64,000 bases of DNA. It comes from Novosphingobium barchaimii LL02 (GTDB lineage Bacteria; Pseudomonadota; Alphaproteobacteria; Sphingomonadales; Sphingomonadaceae). The notes beneath the pieces were generated by a model that saw nothing but the letters and a program-made list of their open reading frames with translations, did no database searches and had not been told where the DNA came from. The DNA is taken from NCBI RefSeq assembly GCF_001046635.1, contig NZ_KQ130455.1, positions 124,001 to 188,000 of the forward strand. Direction: 5' to 3'. Positions 7,378 through 14,370 of the stretch are shown one piece after another; within the stretch, counting starts at the first letter, position 1; each line of letters opens with the position of its first letter. The translations under genes and the position numbers were made by a program.

Positions 7378-7689
7378 TCAGGCGTTCTTGTCGGTCTGGG
7401 AAGCGGCGAGCGCGGCCACGGCATCGGCGGTCGATTTCTGCGCCTCGGCCAGCGTGTCGAGCTGGCCGGAGATGGTCTTGAGCGTCTCACCCATCTCGGT
7501 GGTCCCGGCGAGCGAGGAGAACTGCGCCATCTGCGCCAGCATCTCCTTCTGATCGACCGGATCGAAGGGGTCCTGCTGCTGCATCTGGGCCGTCATCAGC
7601 TTGAGGAAATCGCCCTGGTCCAGCGACGAAAGCGAGGTCCTGTTCGACGACGTGGCCGACGAGGGGTTGGTTACGGAAGTGACGGTCAT
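7378..7689 (-). CDS. flgD: FlgD, hook-assembly scaffold (minimal form)
   Basis: This is the hook cap that polymerises FlgE. The 103 residues hold the conserved FlgD N-terminal region: DFLKLMTAQMQQQDPFDPVD followed by QKEMLAQMAQFSSLAGTTEM. Typical FlgD has about 220 residues with C-terminal tudor-like and Ig-like domains. Those are missing, and the protein ends in a short polar tail. Its stop overlaps the flgC... its start region overlaps the flgC stop by 4 bases, so it is coupled to flgC. Confidence 0.9.
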   Translation of the reverse strand: MTVTSVTNPSSATSSNRTSLSSLDQGDFLKLMTAQMQQQDPFDPVDQKEMLAQMAQFSSLAGTTEMGETLKTISGQLDTLAEAQKSTADAVAALAASQTDKNA

Positions 7690-8090
7690 TTCATCCTCAT
7701 CGTTTCGAGCATCAGGTTCTTGGCGGTGGACAGGGCCTCGACCATGTTCTGGTACTGGCGCGAGGCTTCGAGCATCTCGACCATCTCGGCGTTCTCATCG
7801 ACGGGCGCGGACCACACATCGCCGTTCTCGTCGGCAAGGGGGTGGTCGGGGTTGTGCTGGCGCACGGCAGCCGCCTTTTCCCGCATCACGCCCGATACAG
7901 CGACGGTGGAGAGGCCGCTGGCGCGGTCGAGGTCTTCGGAAAAGACGGCGCGGATCGGCTTGTAGGCGCCCTGTTCGGTGCCCGAGACGGAACCGGCATT
8001 GGCCAGGTTCGAGGCCGCCGCGTTCATCCGCACCAGCTGCGCCGACATGCCGCGCTGGGCGACGCCGAACAGGTTCATGGGACCTGACAT
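7686..8090 (-). CDS. flgC: FlgC, proximal rod protein
   Basis: This rod subunit has 134 residues, the family's usual size. The N-terminus MSGPMNLFGVAQRGMSAQLV with NAAASNLANAGSVSG has the rod signature, and the C-terminus (MVEMLEASRQYQNMVEALSTAKNLMLETMRMK) matches FlgC. Start 8090 is used, with a G-rich SD upstream. MNLFG at 8078 is possible. Two bases separate it from flgB. Confidence 0.93.
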   Translation of the reverse strand: MSGPMNLFGVAQRGMSAQLVRMNAAASNLANAGSVSGTEQGAYKPIRAVFSEDLDRASGLSTVAVSGVMREKAAAVRQHNPDHPLADENGDVWSAPVDENAEMVEMLEASRQYQNMVEALSTAKNLMLETMRMK

Positions 8091-8092
8091 CG

Positions 8093-8440
8093 TCAATCCC
8101 CCCGCAGCGCCCGCTTCACGGTATCGACCCGTGAGCGGATGAATTCGAGCGTGGTCGAATAGCCGACCGCGTTTTCGGAGAAGGAAAGCTGCTCGTTCTG
8201 CAGCTCCACCGTATTGCCATCGAGCGAGGGCATCACCGGCACGCGGTAGAGCGTCGCCGAATGCACCGCCTTGTCGATCCCGGCGCCGGCATCGGCGGCC
8301 TTGATCGCGGCGGTGAAGTCGATGTCGCGGGCCTTGTATCCGGGGGTGCCGGCATTGGCGATGTTGGAGGCAAGCACGCCCATGCGCTGCGAGCGCAGTT
8401 CCAGCGCCTTGCCATGTATTCCGAATAGATCCTGCGGCAT
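8093..8440 (-). CDS. flgB: FlgB, proximal rod protein
   Basis: FlgB is the first rod subunit and the first gene of the leftward operon. The protein has 115 residues. MPQDLFGIHGKALELRSQRM followed by GVLASNIANAGTPGYKARDI is classic FlgB. Start 8440 lies about 25 bases after the predicted transcription start of a sigma-54 promoter at 8475-8490. A longer in-frame start at 8548 would read through that promoter and is rejected. Confidence 0.93.
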   Translation of the reverse strand: MPQDLFGIHGKALELRSQRMGVLASNIANAGTPGYKARDIDFTAAIKAADAGAGIDKAVHSATLYRVPVMPSLDGNTVELQNEQLSFSENAVGYSTTLEFIRSRVDTVKRALRGD

Positions 8441-8474
8441 TTGGGTGGTGTCCCGAACTGTGTGCCGGATGTTT

Positions 8475-8490
8475 CGCAAGAGACGTGCCA
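8475..8490 (-). promoter_or_regulatory. Sigma-54 (RpoN) promoter for the flgB operon
   Basis: The minus strand reads TGGCACGTCTCTTGCG, matching the RpoN consensus TGGCACG-N4-TTGCW at the invariant GG (-24) and GC (-12) with exact N10 spacing. The distance to the flgB ATG (about 35 bases) leaves a short leader. Two further copies of the motif precede flgA and the transglycosylase gene. Confidence 0.9.
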
Positions 8491-8534
8491 ATCGGTTGCA
8501 GTGCAGGTTTTGGCGGAGATCGGTTTGTGGCTGT

Positions 8535-8631
8535 GGGGGCTTCGACACGCTCAGCCTGAGCCGGTTTCGGGCACTTTGACCGACAGGACCATTCTCTCAA
8601 TTCCGCTCAGGCTGAGCTTGTCGAAGCCCCC
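8535..8631. repeat. REPIN-like inverted pair (family C) between flgB and the motA-like gene
   Basis: The arms at 8535-8564 and 8603-8631 (GGGGGCTTCGACACGCTCAG and its inverse) are inverted with one main mismatch. They lie between two divergent flagellar transcription units. The rest of the 310-base spacer holds the flgB promoter and a weak sigma-54-like GG-N10-GC site at 8718-8731 facing the motA-like gene. Confidence 0.85.
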
Positions 8632-8750
8632 GGCGTCCTCCCGCCTCCACTCGCCGACCGGCAAGTCCTTGCCGCCCACCGGCAAATGCGCGCCTGAGGC
8701 TGAATTTGCCGCGTGCCGGCCCGTTCTGTGCTGCAAATGGAGTACGGCCG

Positions 8751-9401
8751 ATGATCTCCCACACCCTGTTCGACCCTGCCGGCGCCGCGATCGTCGTCGG
8801 GGGCACCTGCCTTGCCACCGTGCTTCGCTGCGGTATCTGGGACACGCGCATGGCCTTTGCCGGGGTGGCCCGGCTGCTGCGCCCGCGATTTAGGGCGGCG
8901 CAGGCGCGGGCGGAGCTGGCCCCGCAGGTTCAGGAAATCCAGCAGGACGGCGTCATCCGCGCCGAACCCCACCATTTCGGCGATGAGGAATTCGATGCCG
9001 TAACCGATGCGCTGATCGGCTCGCGCTCGATGGGAGGGCTGCAGGGCGCCCACGCCGCGCACAAGCGCCGCCGCGTCGACCAGAGCCGCCGCGCGGTACG
9101 CACGCTGGAACAGGCGGCGGAACTTTCGCCGGTGTTCGGCCTTGCCGGTACGCTGGTCGCGCTGACCCGTCTGCCGGCCGATCCCGGCGCCGCGTCCGAT
9201 TTCACCGGCGCCATCTCGATGGCGGTGCTGACCACGCTTTACGGGCTGCTGCTGGGCAACCTGCTGTTCGCGCCGCTCGCCCGCATGATCGCCCGGCGCG
9301 CGGCGCAGGAGGAGCATGAACGCCAGCGCGTGCTCGACTGGCTGGAAAGCCAGGTCGCGGGCGCTCTGCCGGGCGCATTGCCGGGGGGCGGCAAGCGGTG
9401 A
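8751..9401 (+). CDS. MotA/TolQ/ExbB-family proton channel protein
   Basis: The 216-residue protein has an N-terminal membrane segment (about residues 8-28, GAAIVVGGTCLATVLRCGIW). A basic cytoplasmic stretch (HKRRRVDQSRRAV) follows, then two C-terminal segments (LSPVFGLAGTLVALTRLP and FTGAISMAVLTTLYGLLLGNLLFAPL). The P-x-x-G-x-x-GT pattern in the first of these is the MotA/ExbB core. GGAG lies 8 bases before ATG 8751. It overlaps the next gene by 4 bases and is embedded among flagellar genes, so a stator-like role is inferred. It is smaller than typical MotA (about 290 residues), and a separate main stator may exist elsewhere. Confidence 0.75.
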   Translation: MISHTLFDPAGAAIVVGGTCLATVLRCGIWDTRMAFAGVARLLRPRFRAAQARAELAPQVQEIQQDGVIRAEPHHFGDEEFDAVTDALIGSRSMGGLQGAHAAHKRRRVDQSRRAVRTLEQAAELSPVFGLAGTLVALTRLPADPGAASDFTGAISMAVLTTLYGLLLGNLLFAPLARMIARRAAQEEHERQRVLDWLESQVAGALPGALPGGGKR

Positions 9402-9796
9402 AGGGCACCAGTTCGTTCGGCTGGCAGACTTCGCTGGCCGATCTTGCTCTGATCCTGTTCATGCTGAGCGCCGCCTCGCTGCACAATCGCCCGGCCGGGC
9501 AGGCGAAGGCCGACCTTCATGCCTCTGCGCGGTCCGAACCCCTTGCGGTCTACCACGCCGCTCCGGGTGCCCCGCCTCTGGACGTGTGGCTGGAGCAGCA
9601 GGCGGCCGATCCGCGTCAGCAACTTACCATCACCGCCCGTTACGGCGCCGCGCCCGGCGCGCGCGATGCGGCTCTGGCCGAGGCTGCGCGCCTGCTCGCC
9701 GAAGCCGGAGCGCATGGGCGCGCCGCGCGGATCGTGGTGGAGCCGGGCGCCGGTCCCGCCCGTGTCGCCCTGGCCTATGACGTGCCGGAGCGCTGA
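9398..9796 (+). CDS. Short MotB/ExbD-like partner protein
   Basis: The 132-residue protein has one N-terminal membrane segment with an embedded acid (TSLADLALILFMLSAASL). Such a membrane aspartate is the proton-carrying feature of MotB and ExbD. The rest (about 100 residues) is Ala/Arg-rich with an alpha-beta pattern, and no clear OmpA-type peptidoglycan-binding motif is visible. It starts inside the motA-like gene (4-base overlap), so the two are coupled and probably form a channel pair. Function as a flagellar stator is inferred only from context. Confidence 0.6.
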   Translation: MKGTSSFGWQTSLADLALILFMLSAASLHNRPAGQAKADLHASARSEPLAVYHAAPGAPPLDVWLEQQAADPRQQLTITARYGAAPGARDAALAEAARLLAEAGAHGRAARIVVEPGAGPARVALAYDVPER

Positions 9797-9950
9797 GAGA
9801 CCGTTTGAAAATGCGCGAAAGAGCGCATTTTCGTGTCGGCACCAGCCCACTCCCCCACCCGGCCACCCACTAGTGTACCCTTGATGGGTGGCCGGGTGGG
9901 GGAGTGGGCTGGTGCCGCAGAATGGGCAAAGCCCATTCTCAAACGGACTC
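9797..9950. repeat. 154-bp nested palindromic element with terminal inverted repeats (MITE-like)
   Basis: The termini are 12-base inverted repeats with one mismatch (GAGACCGTTTGA at 9797-9808 and its inverse at 9939-9950). Inside lie a 10-bp hairpin (9807-9816 with 9823-9832), a perfect 33-bp inverted repeat (9837-9869 with 9885-9917, 15-base loop) and an 8-bp hairpin (9920-9927 with 9931-9938). It fills the spacer between the motB-like gene and the flgA promoter. No coding capacity is seen. Confidence 0.92.
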
Positions 9951-9958
9951 TTAGAAGC

Positions 9959-9974
9959 TGGCACGGGACTTGCT
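9959..9974 (+). promoter_or_regulatory. Sigma-54 promoter for flgA
   Basis: The plus strand reads TGGCACGGGACTTGCT, a full match to the RpoN -24/-12 consensus. It begins 9 bases after the nested palindromic element and about 40 bases before flgA. Confidence 0.9.
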
Positions 9975-10015
9975 GTGACGGGGCGGTAAGCCTCTTTGCG
10001 CATAAAGGTATCCGA

Positions 10016-10513
10016 ATGCCCGCCAGCCTGTTCCTTTTGGCCACTGCCGTTTCGGCGCAGTTCGCCGATCTCGACGCCATAGACCGCCAGATCGCGAGCT
10101 TCACCGGCGCCCCGGCAGGCGAGATGGGCGGCGCCGCAACCCCGGTGGATCGCCGCCTGCGCCTTCAGCCCTGCCATGCCGGCGTGGCCATGTCGTGGCG
10201 CACGCAGGCGCAGGACAGCGTCGTGGTGCAGTGCGGAGACCCCTCCGGCTGGCGGCTGTTCGTGCCGGTCCGCAGCAGCGGTGCAGGGCAGGGCGCGCCC
10301 GCCGCCATCTCACGTGGAGATGCCATCGCCATAGCCGTTTCGGGCGATGGCTTCACCGTGTCCCAGCCCGGCGAGGCGATGGAATCCGGCCCCGTTGGCG
10401 GCTGGATCAGGGTGCGGCCACTGGCCGGGCCCGGCGCCAGCCTTGCGGTCCGGGGCCAGATGATGCGCGCGCGGGTCGAGCGGCCGGGGCTGGTTTCCGT
10501 TCCCATGCCCTGA
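10016..10513 (+). CDS. flgA: FlgA, P-ring assembly chaperone
   Basis: FlgA helps FlgI polymerise in the periplasm. The protein has 165 residues. A short N-terminal hydrophobic signal (MPASLFLLATAVSAQF) is followed by the pattern LQPCHAG...VVVQCGDPSGWRLFVPV and a C-terminal SAF-like region (ISRGDAIAIAVSGDGFTV, LAVRGQMMRARV), which is typical of FlgA. Start 10016 follows a weak AAGG and sits downstream of a strong sigma-54 promoter. The open frame extends upstream into the palindromic element, which is not credible. Confidence 0.87.
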   Translation: MPASLFLLATAVSAQFADLDAIDRQIASFTGAPAGEMGGAATPVDRRLRLQPCHAGVAMSWRTQAQDSVVVQCGDPSGWRLFVPVRSSGAGQGAPAAISRGDAIAIAVSGDGFTVSQPGEAMESGPVGGWIRVRPLAGPGASLAVRGQMMRARVERPGLVSVPMP

Positions 10514-10634
10514 TCGCAAATGTTGACCGCAAATTCTGGCGGCAACCGGCAAGTGGCAAAAACCTGCCGCCCGCCCCCTTTAAACGGCCGCGCCGATGTC
10601 GTTCTGGAAGACAGGACATCTCAAGGAGCGGCAA

Positions 10635-10925
10635 ATGCCACCTATCGAACTGGGATCCGCGCAGCGCATCGGCGCAGTCGATACCCGGCTGGCCCGTGTC
10701 ACGGGCGGTGACACGGCCACGGTCAACACCAGGCCAACCACTTCCGTCTCGGCGGCTCCGGCCGTGGAGACTTCGCAGGCCCTGAACGCGGGCGCTGCCC
10801 CCATCGACACCGACCGGGTCGCATTGATCCGCAAGGCGGTGGAATCGGGCAACTATCCCGTGGTTCCGGCCAAGATCGCCGACGCCATGATCGCGGCCGG
10901 CATGTTGCTCAGGAGCGCCCACTAA
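10635..10925 (+). CDS. flgM: FlgM, anti-sigma-28 factor
   Basis: FlgM binds FliA until the hook-basal body is complete and is then exported. The protein has 96 residues. The C-terminal FlgM signature IDTDRVALIRKAVESGNYPV followed by KIADAMIAAGML is clear. Start 10635 has AAGGAG about 7 bases upstream. The stop codon directly abuts the flgN ATG. No convincing promoter was found in the 121-base spacer, although two near sigma-54 motifs with wrong N9 spacing occur there. fliA lies 3.4 kb downstream. Confidence 0.9.
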   Translation: MPPIELGSAQRIGAVDTRLARVTGGDTATVNTRPTTSVSAAPAVETSQALNAGAAPIDTDRVALIRKAVESGNYPVVPAKIADAMIAAGMLLRSAH

Positions 10926-11270
10926 ATGCCGACTTCCCCCCTTCGCCCAAGCGAGCTTAGCGGTGCCTTGCGGCAAATGCTTGCCGTTCTGGAAGACGAG
11001 CGGCAGGCCCTTGCCGGTCTGGACCTCGACGCGATCGTCGGGACCACGCTCGACAAGAACCGCCTGTGCGGAGCGCTGGAAGGTCTGGACGCCATTCACC
11101 TTGATGAGGAATGCCGCTCGATGCTGGACGCGGCGCGCCGGCTTAACGAGGTGAACCGGCAGGTCCGCAACATCATCGCGGCCAATGTCACGCGGCGCCT
11201 GAATGCGCTGACCGGCAGCCCGCAGCTCTACCGCATCCCGCCGGGCTACGCGATGGCGGCAAGGGGCTGA
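10926..11270 (+). CDS. flgN: FlgN-like flagellar export chaperone
   Basis: The 114-residue, mostly helical protein (LRQMLAVLEDERQALAGLDL, LNEVNRQVRNIIAANVTRRL) fits the FlgN family, which chaperones FlgK and FlgL. The FlgN pattern of E-x-x-AL-x-x-x-D followed by N-x-x-N is visible. The ATG directly follows the flgM stop, and flgM-flgN pairing is classical. Identification rests on pattern plus context because FlgN is poorly conserved. Confidence 0.78.
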   Translation: MPTSPLRPSELSGALRQMLAVLEDERQALAGLDLDAIVGTTLDKNRLCGALEGLDAIHLDEECRSMLDAARRLNEVNRQVRNIIAANVTRRLNALTGSPQLYRIPPGYAMAARG

Positions 11271-11293
11271 CGGCCCGGCCGCTCTTGGAAATC

Positions 11294-11309
11294 TGGCACG
11301 GCTCTTGCT
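11294..11309 (+). promoter_or_regulatory. Sigma-54 promoter for the transglycosylase-flhA-fliA unit
   Basis: The plus strand reads TGGCACGGCTCTTGCT, a full RpoN consensus match with N10 between GG and GC. It lies about 39 bases before the next start codon and would place flhA and fliA under RpoN control. Confidence 0.9.
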
Positions 11310-11315
11310 GAAACG

Positions 11316-11340
11316 CTCCCGGTACATGGTGTGCCGGGAG
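11316..11340 (+). promoter_or_regulatory. Leader hairpin that hides the SD before a TTG start
   Basis: CTCCCGG (11316-11322) pairs perfectly with CCGGGAG (11334-11340) around an 11-base loop. The 3' arm contains GGGAG, the only good ribosome-binding site for the TTG start at 11348. It begins almost at the predicted transcription start. Control of translation by this fold is inferred. Confidence 0.55.
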
Positions 11341-11347
11341 TTTTGGT

Positions 11348-12244
11348 TTGAGCGACGGACAAGTCTTCGCCGGCATCGCCACGCGGTCAGCCGTGGGGGC
11401 CACATCGGGCGGCTCGCAGGTCCGCGCCGCGATCGCCCATGCGGCCGAGGCCACCGGCGTCGATTTCCAGTACCTCATGGCGCAGGCCAAGCTGGAATCG
11501 AGCTTTGATCCCGCCGCCCGCGCCGCTACTTCCAGCGCGGCGGGGCTGTACCAGTTCACCTCCGGCACCTGGCTTTCCACGATGGGCCGCCACGGCGCCG
11601 AGCACGGCATGGGCTGGGTCAGCGATGCGATTCAGGGCGGCACGCTCGATCCCGCCACGCGGGCGCAAGTCATGGGGCTGCGCTATGACCCGCAGGTTTC
11701 GGCGCTGATGGCGGGCGAACTCGCCGCCGACAACCGCGCCGATCTTATCGCGCGCCTTGGCCGGGAGCCGGATGCCGCCGAACTCTATCTCGCGCATTTC
11801 CTTGGCTCGGCCGGGGCCGGGCAATTCCTTGAAGCACTGGCGCAGAACCCGAACCAGAGCGCGGCGGGCATCCTGCCCAAGGCGGCCGCCGCCAATCGCG
11901 GCATCTTCTTCGCAGGCGGCGCGCCGCGTTCGGTCGGCTCGGTCATGGCGCTGATGCGCGGCAAGGTGGCTGGCGCCATGGAGGGCGATTTTTCGCCCGG
12001 CATCGGCGGGGAATGGACGCCCGGATCGCCCTCCCTTGGCTATGAGAACGTCGCCCTGGAAGCGGCCAGCTACCAGCCTTCCGGCCCCCTCGCGCGGGAA
12101 TTCAACGCCGGGCTGCCCGCCGCTGCCGCCACTGGCCAACGATCGATGGCCGACACCCTGCAAGCCGCGTTCGGTACGTCCGGTTCCGCCGCCAGCGGCC
12201 ATGTCCGCGATGCGTACTCCAAGCTGGCGAGGCTTGGTCTGTGA
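11348..12244 (+). CDS. Flagellar lytic transglycosylase (SLT domain)
   Basis: This 298-residue protein carries a soluble-lytic-transglycosylase domain over about residues 35-150. The catalytic glutamate lies in MAQAKLESSFDPAARAATSS, followed by AAGLYQFTSGTWL, and AELYLAHFLGSAGAGQF is the conserved later motif. No signal peptide is visible, so export through the flagellar apparatus is plausible. It likely opens peptidoglycan for the rod, replacing the hydrolase domain missing from FlgJ. The start is TTG with GGGAG upstream. It is transcribed from a sigma-54 promoter and overlaps flhA by 4 bases (GTGA). Confidence 0.87.
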   Translation: MSDGQVFAGIATRSAVGATSGGSQVRAAIAHAAEATGVDFQYLMAQAKLESSFDPAARAATSSAAGLYQFTSGTWLSTMGRHGAEHGMGWVSDAIQGGTLDPATRAQVMGLRYDPQVSALMAGELAADNRADLIARLGREPDAAELYLAHFLGSAGAGQFLEALAQNPNQSAAGILPKAAAANRGIFFAGGAPRSVGSVMALMRGKVAGAMEGDFSPGIGGEWTPGSPSLGYENVALEAASYQPSGPLAREFNAGLPAAAATGQRSMADTLQAAFGTSGSAASGHVRDAYSKLARLGL

Positions 12245-14370
12245 CCCTGCTGGGACGTATTCGAAACGCCGGAGCCATCGCGCTGCCGGCGGGTATCCTC
12301 GTGCTTATCGTGCTGATGATCGTGCCGGTTCCGGCTTTCGTGCTGGACGTGGCGTTCGTGCTCAACATCGCGCTGTCGGTGGCGGTGCTGATGGCGGCGA
12401 TGAACGCGGAAAAGCCGCTCGATTTCTCGGCCTTCCCCTCGGTCCTGCTGTTCGCCACGCTGCTGCGCCTGTCGCTCAACGTCGCCTCCACCCGTGTGGT
12501 GCTGGTCCACGGGCATGAGGGAGAAGCGGCAGCGGGCAAGGTGATCGAGGCCTTCGGCGCCTTCCTGATCGGCGGCAATTTCGCGGTCGGCATCTTCGTG
12601 TTCCTGATCCTCGTCATCATCAACATGGTGGTGGTGACCAAGGGCGCGGGGCGCGTTTCGGAAGTGTCCGCGCGCTTCACGCTGGATGCGCTGCCGGGCA
12701 AGCAGATGGCCATCGACGCCGACCTTGCCGCCGGGCTGATGACCGCCGACGAAGCCAAGGCCCGCCGCCGCGAAGTGGCGACCGAGGCTGACTTCTACGG
12801 CTCGATGGACGGTTCCTCGAAATTCGTGAAGGGCGACGCGATCGCCGCGCTGCTGATCCTGGGCGTCAACATCATCGCGGGCTTCTGCCTGGGCATGATA
12901 AGCCACGGGCTGACCGCATCGCAGGCCGCGCAGACCTATATCACGCTGGCCATCGGCGATGCGCTGGTGGCGCAGGTGCCCTCGCTGCTGCTGTCGATCG
13001 CGGCTGCCGTCATCGTCACCCGCGTGTCTGACAGCCGCGACCTTGCCGGGCAGATCGGCAACCAGTTTGCCGCCCCCGGCACATGGTTGCCGGTGGCGGC
13101 GGTGCTGGGCGCGATGGGCATGATCCCGGCCATGCCGCAAAGCATCTTCCTGCCCGCCGCCGCGCTGGCGGGATGGATGTGGCATGCCCTGCGAAAGCGC
13201 GCCGAACGCGCCCTTATCGCCTCGGTCGAAGTGGCGGAACCTGCCGCCCCCGCCGATCCCTCGCGGATCGAGCTGGAGGATGTTTCCGACCACACCCTCG
13301 TCACCATCGAACTCGGCTACGGCCTTGTGCAGCTGGTGGACGAGCGGCGCGGATCGCCGCTGGTCACGCGCGTCACCGGCGTGCGCAAGCAGCTGAGCCA
13401 GTCGTTCGGCTTCATCGTGCCGCAGTTTCGCGTGCGCGATGCGCTGGACATGCCGCCGCATGACTACCGCATAGTCCTGGGCGGCGTGAACCTGGGCGGC
13501 GCGGCGATCCGGGCGGACAAGGTCCTCGCCATCGACGCGGGCGAGGCCAGCCCTCACCACGCCCTGCGCGGCGAGGCGACGTGGGACCCCAGTTTCGGCT
13601 GCCCCGCCCTGTGGATCGACCCGGCCGCGCGCGATCACGCCACCGCCGAGGGGTTCCTGACCGTAGACCCCGGCACCGTCATCGCCACGCACCTGAACCA
13701 GTTGCTATCGGCGCGCCCGCAGGACCTGCTGGGCCCGGATCAGGTGCGTGCGCTGATCGATTCGCTGAAGGAACACTCCGCCGGTCTGGTCGAGACGGTG
13801 TACCCCGCGCCGTTGACGCTTGCCGGCGTCACCCGCCTGGTGCGCGCGCTGCTGGAGGACCACATCCCGATCGCGCATCTGGTGCCGATCTTCGCCAGCC
13901 TTTCACGCGCCGTCCAGCAGACGGTGGACCACGACCGGCTTGTCGAACTGGTCCGCGCCGATCTTGGCGCGCTGATCGTCGGGCGGGTCTGCCCGCCCAG
14001 CGAGCGCCTGCCGGTGGTGACGCTGGATGCCGGGCTGGAGGCGGCGATCGTGCAGGGCATGGTCGATCCCGCGACCGGCCAGCCGGTGATCGAACCGGAC
14101 CTTGCGCGCATGATCGGCGAGCGCATCACCGCGCTTGGCGAGATGCGCGGCCCCCACGCGATCCCGCTGACGCTGGTGGTGCAGCCTCGCGCGCGCCGGG
14201 CGTTGGCGGCGCTGCTGCGCCTGCGCGCGCCCGGCTGCCTTGTACTCTCGATTTCCGAGCTGCCCGCGACCCAGCCGATCGAGGTCATCGACGTGATCGG
14301 CGCCGCCGCTCCGCCGCAGGAACCGCGCGGCCTTCCCGCACCTGACAACGCCGAAAGCATGGCCGCATGA
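12241..14370 (+). CDS. flhA: FlhA, flagellar type III export gate protein
   Basis: FlhA is the inner-membrane export gate. It has 709 residues. The N-terminal half holds about eight membrane segments, including LPAGILVLIVLMIVPVPAFV, and the FHIPEP-type signature region (FPSVLLFATLLRLSLNVAST, KGAGRVSEVSARFTLDALPGKQMAID). The C-terminal half is the cytoplasmic FlhA-C domain that docks chaperone-substrate pairs. It starts with GTG overlapping the transglycosylase stop, and its own stop overlaps fliA (ATGA). Confidence 0.96.
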   Translation: MTLLGRIRNAGAIALPAGILVLIVLMIVPVPAFVLDVAFVLNIALSVAVLMAAMNAEKPLDFSAFPSVLLFATLLRLSLNVASTRVVLVHGHEGEAAAGKVIEAFGAFLIGGNFAVGIFVFLILVIINMVVVTKGAGRVSEVSARFTLDALPGKQMAIDADLAAGLMTADEAKARRREVATEADFYGSMDGSSKFVKGDAIAALLILGVNIIAGFCLGMISHGLTASQAAQTYITLAIGDALVAQVPSLLLSIAAAVIVTRVSDSRDLAGQIGNQFAAPGTWLPVAAVLGAMGMIPAMPQSIFLPAAALAGWMWHALRKRAERALIASVEVAEPAAPADPSRIELEDVSDHTLVTIELGYGLVQLVDERRGSPLVTRVTGVRKQLSQSFGFIVPQFRVRDALDMPPHDYRIVLGGVNLGGAAIRADKVLAIDAGEASPHHALRGEATWDPSFGCPALWIDPAARDHATAEGFLTVDPGTVIATHLNQLLSARPQDLLGPDQVRALIDSLKEHSAGLVETVYPAPLTLAGVTRLVRALLEDHIPIAHLVPIFASLSRAVQQTVDHDRLVELVRADLGALIVGRVCPPSERLPVVTLDAGLEAAIVQGMVDPATGQPVIEPDLARMIGERITALGEMRGPHAIPLTLVVQPRARRALAALLRLRAPGCLVLSISELPATQPIEVIDVIGAAAPPQEPRGLPAPDNAESMAA

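Noticed and set aside
10540-10580. Sigma-54 promoter before flgM
   Set aside because: Two GG...GC pairs occur, but both have 9 instead of 10 intervening bases and poor flanks.
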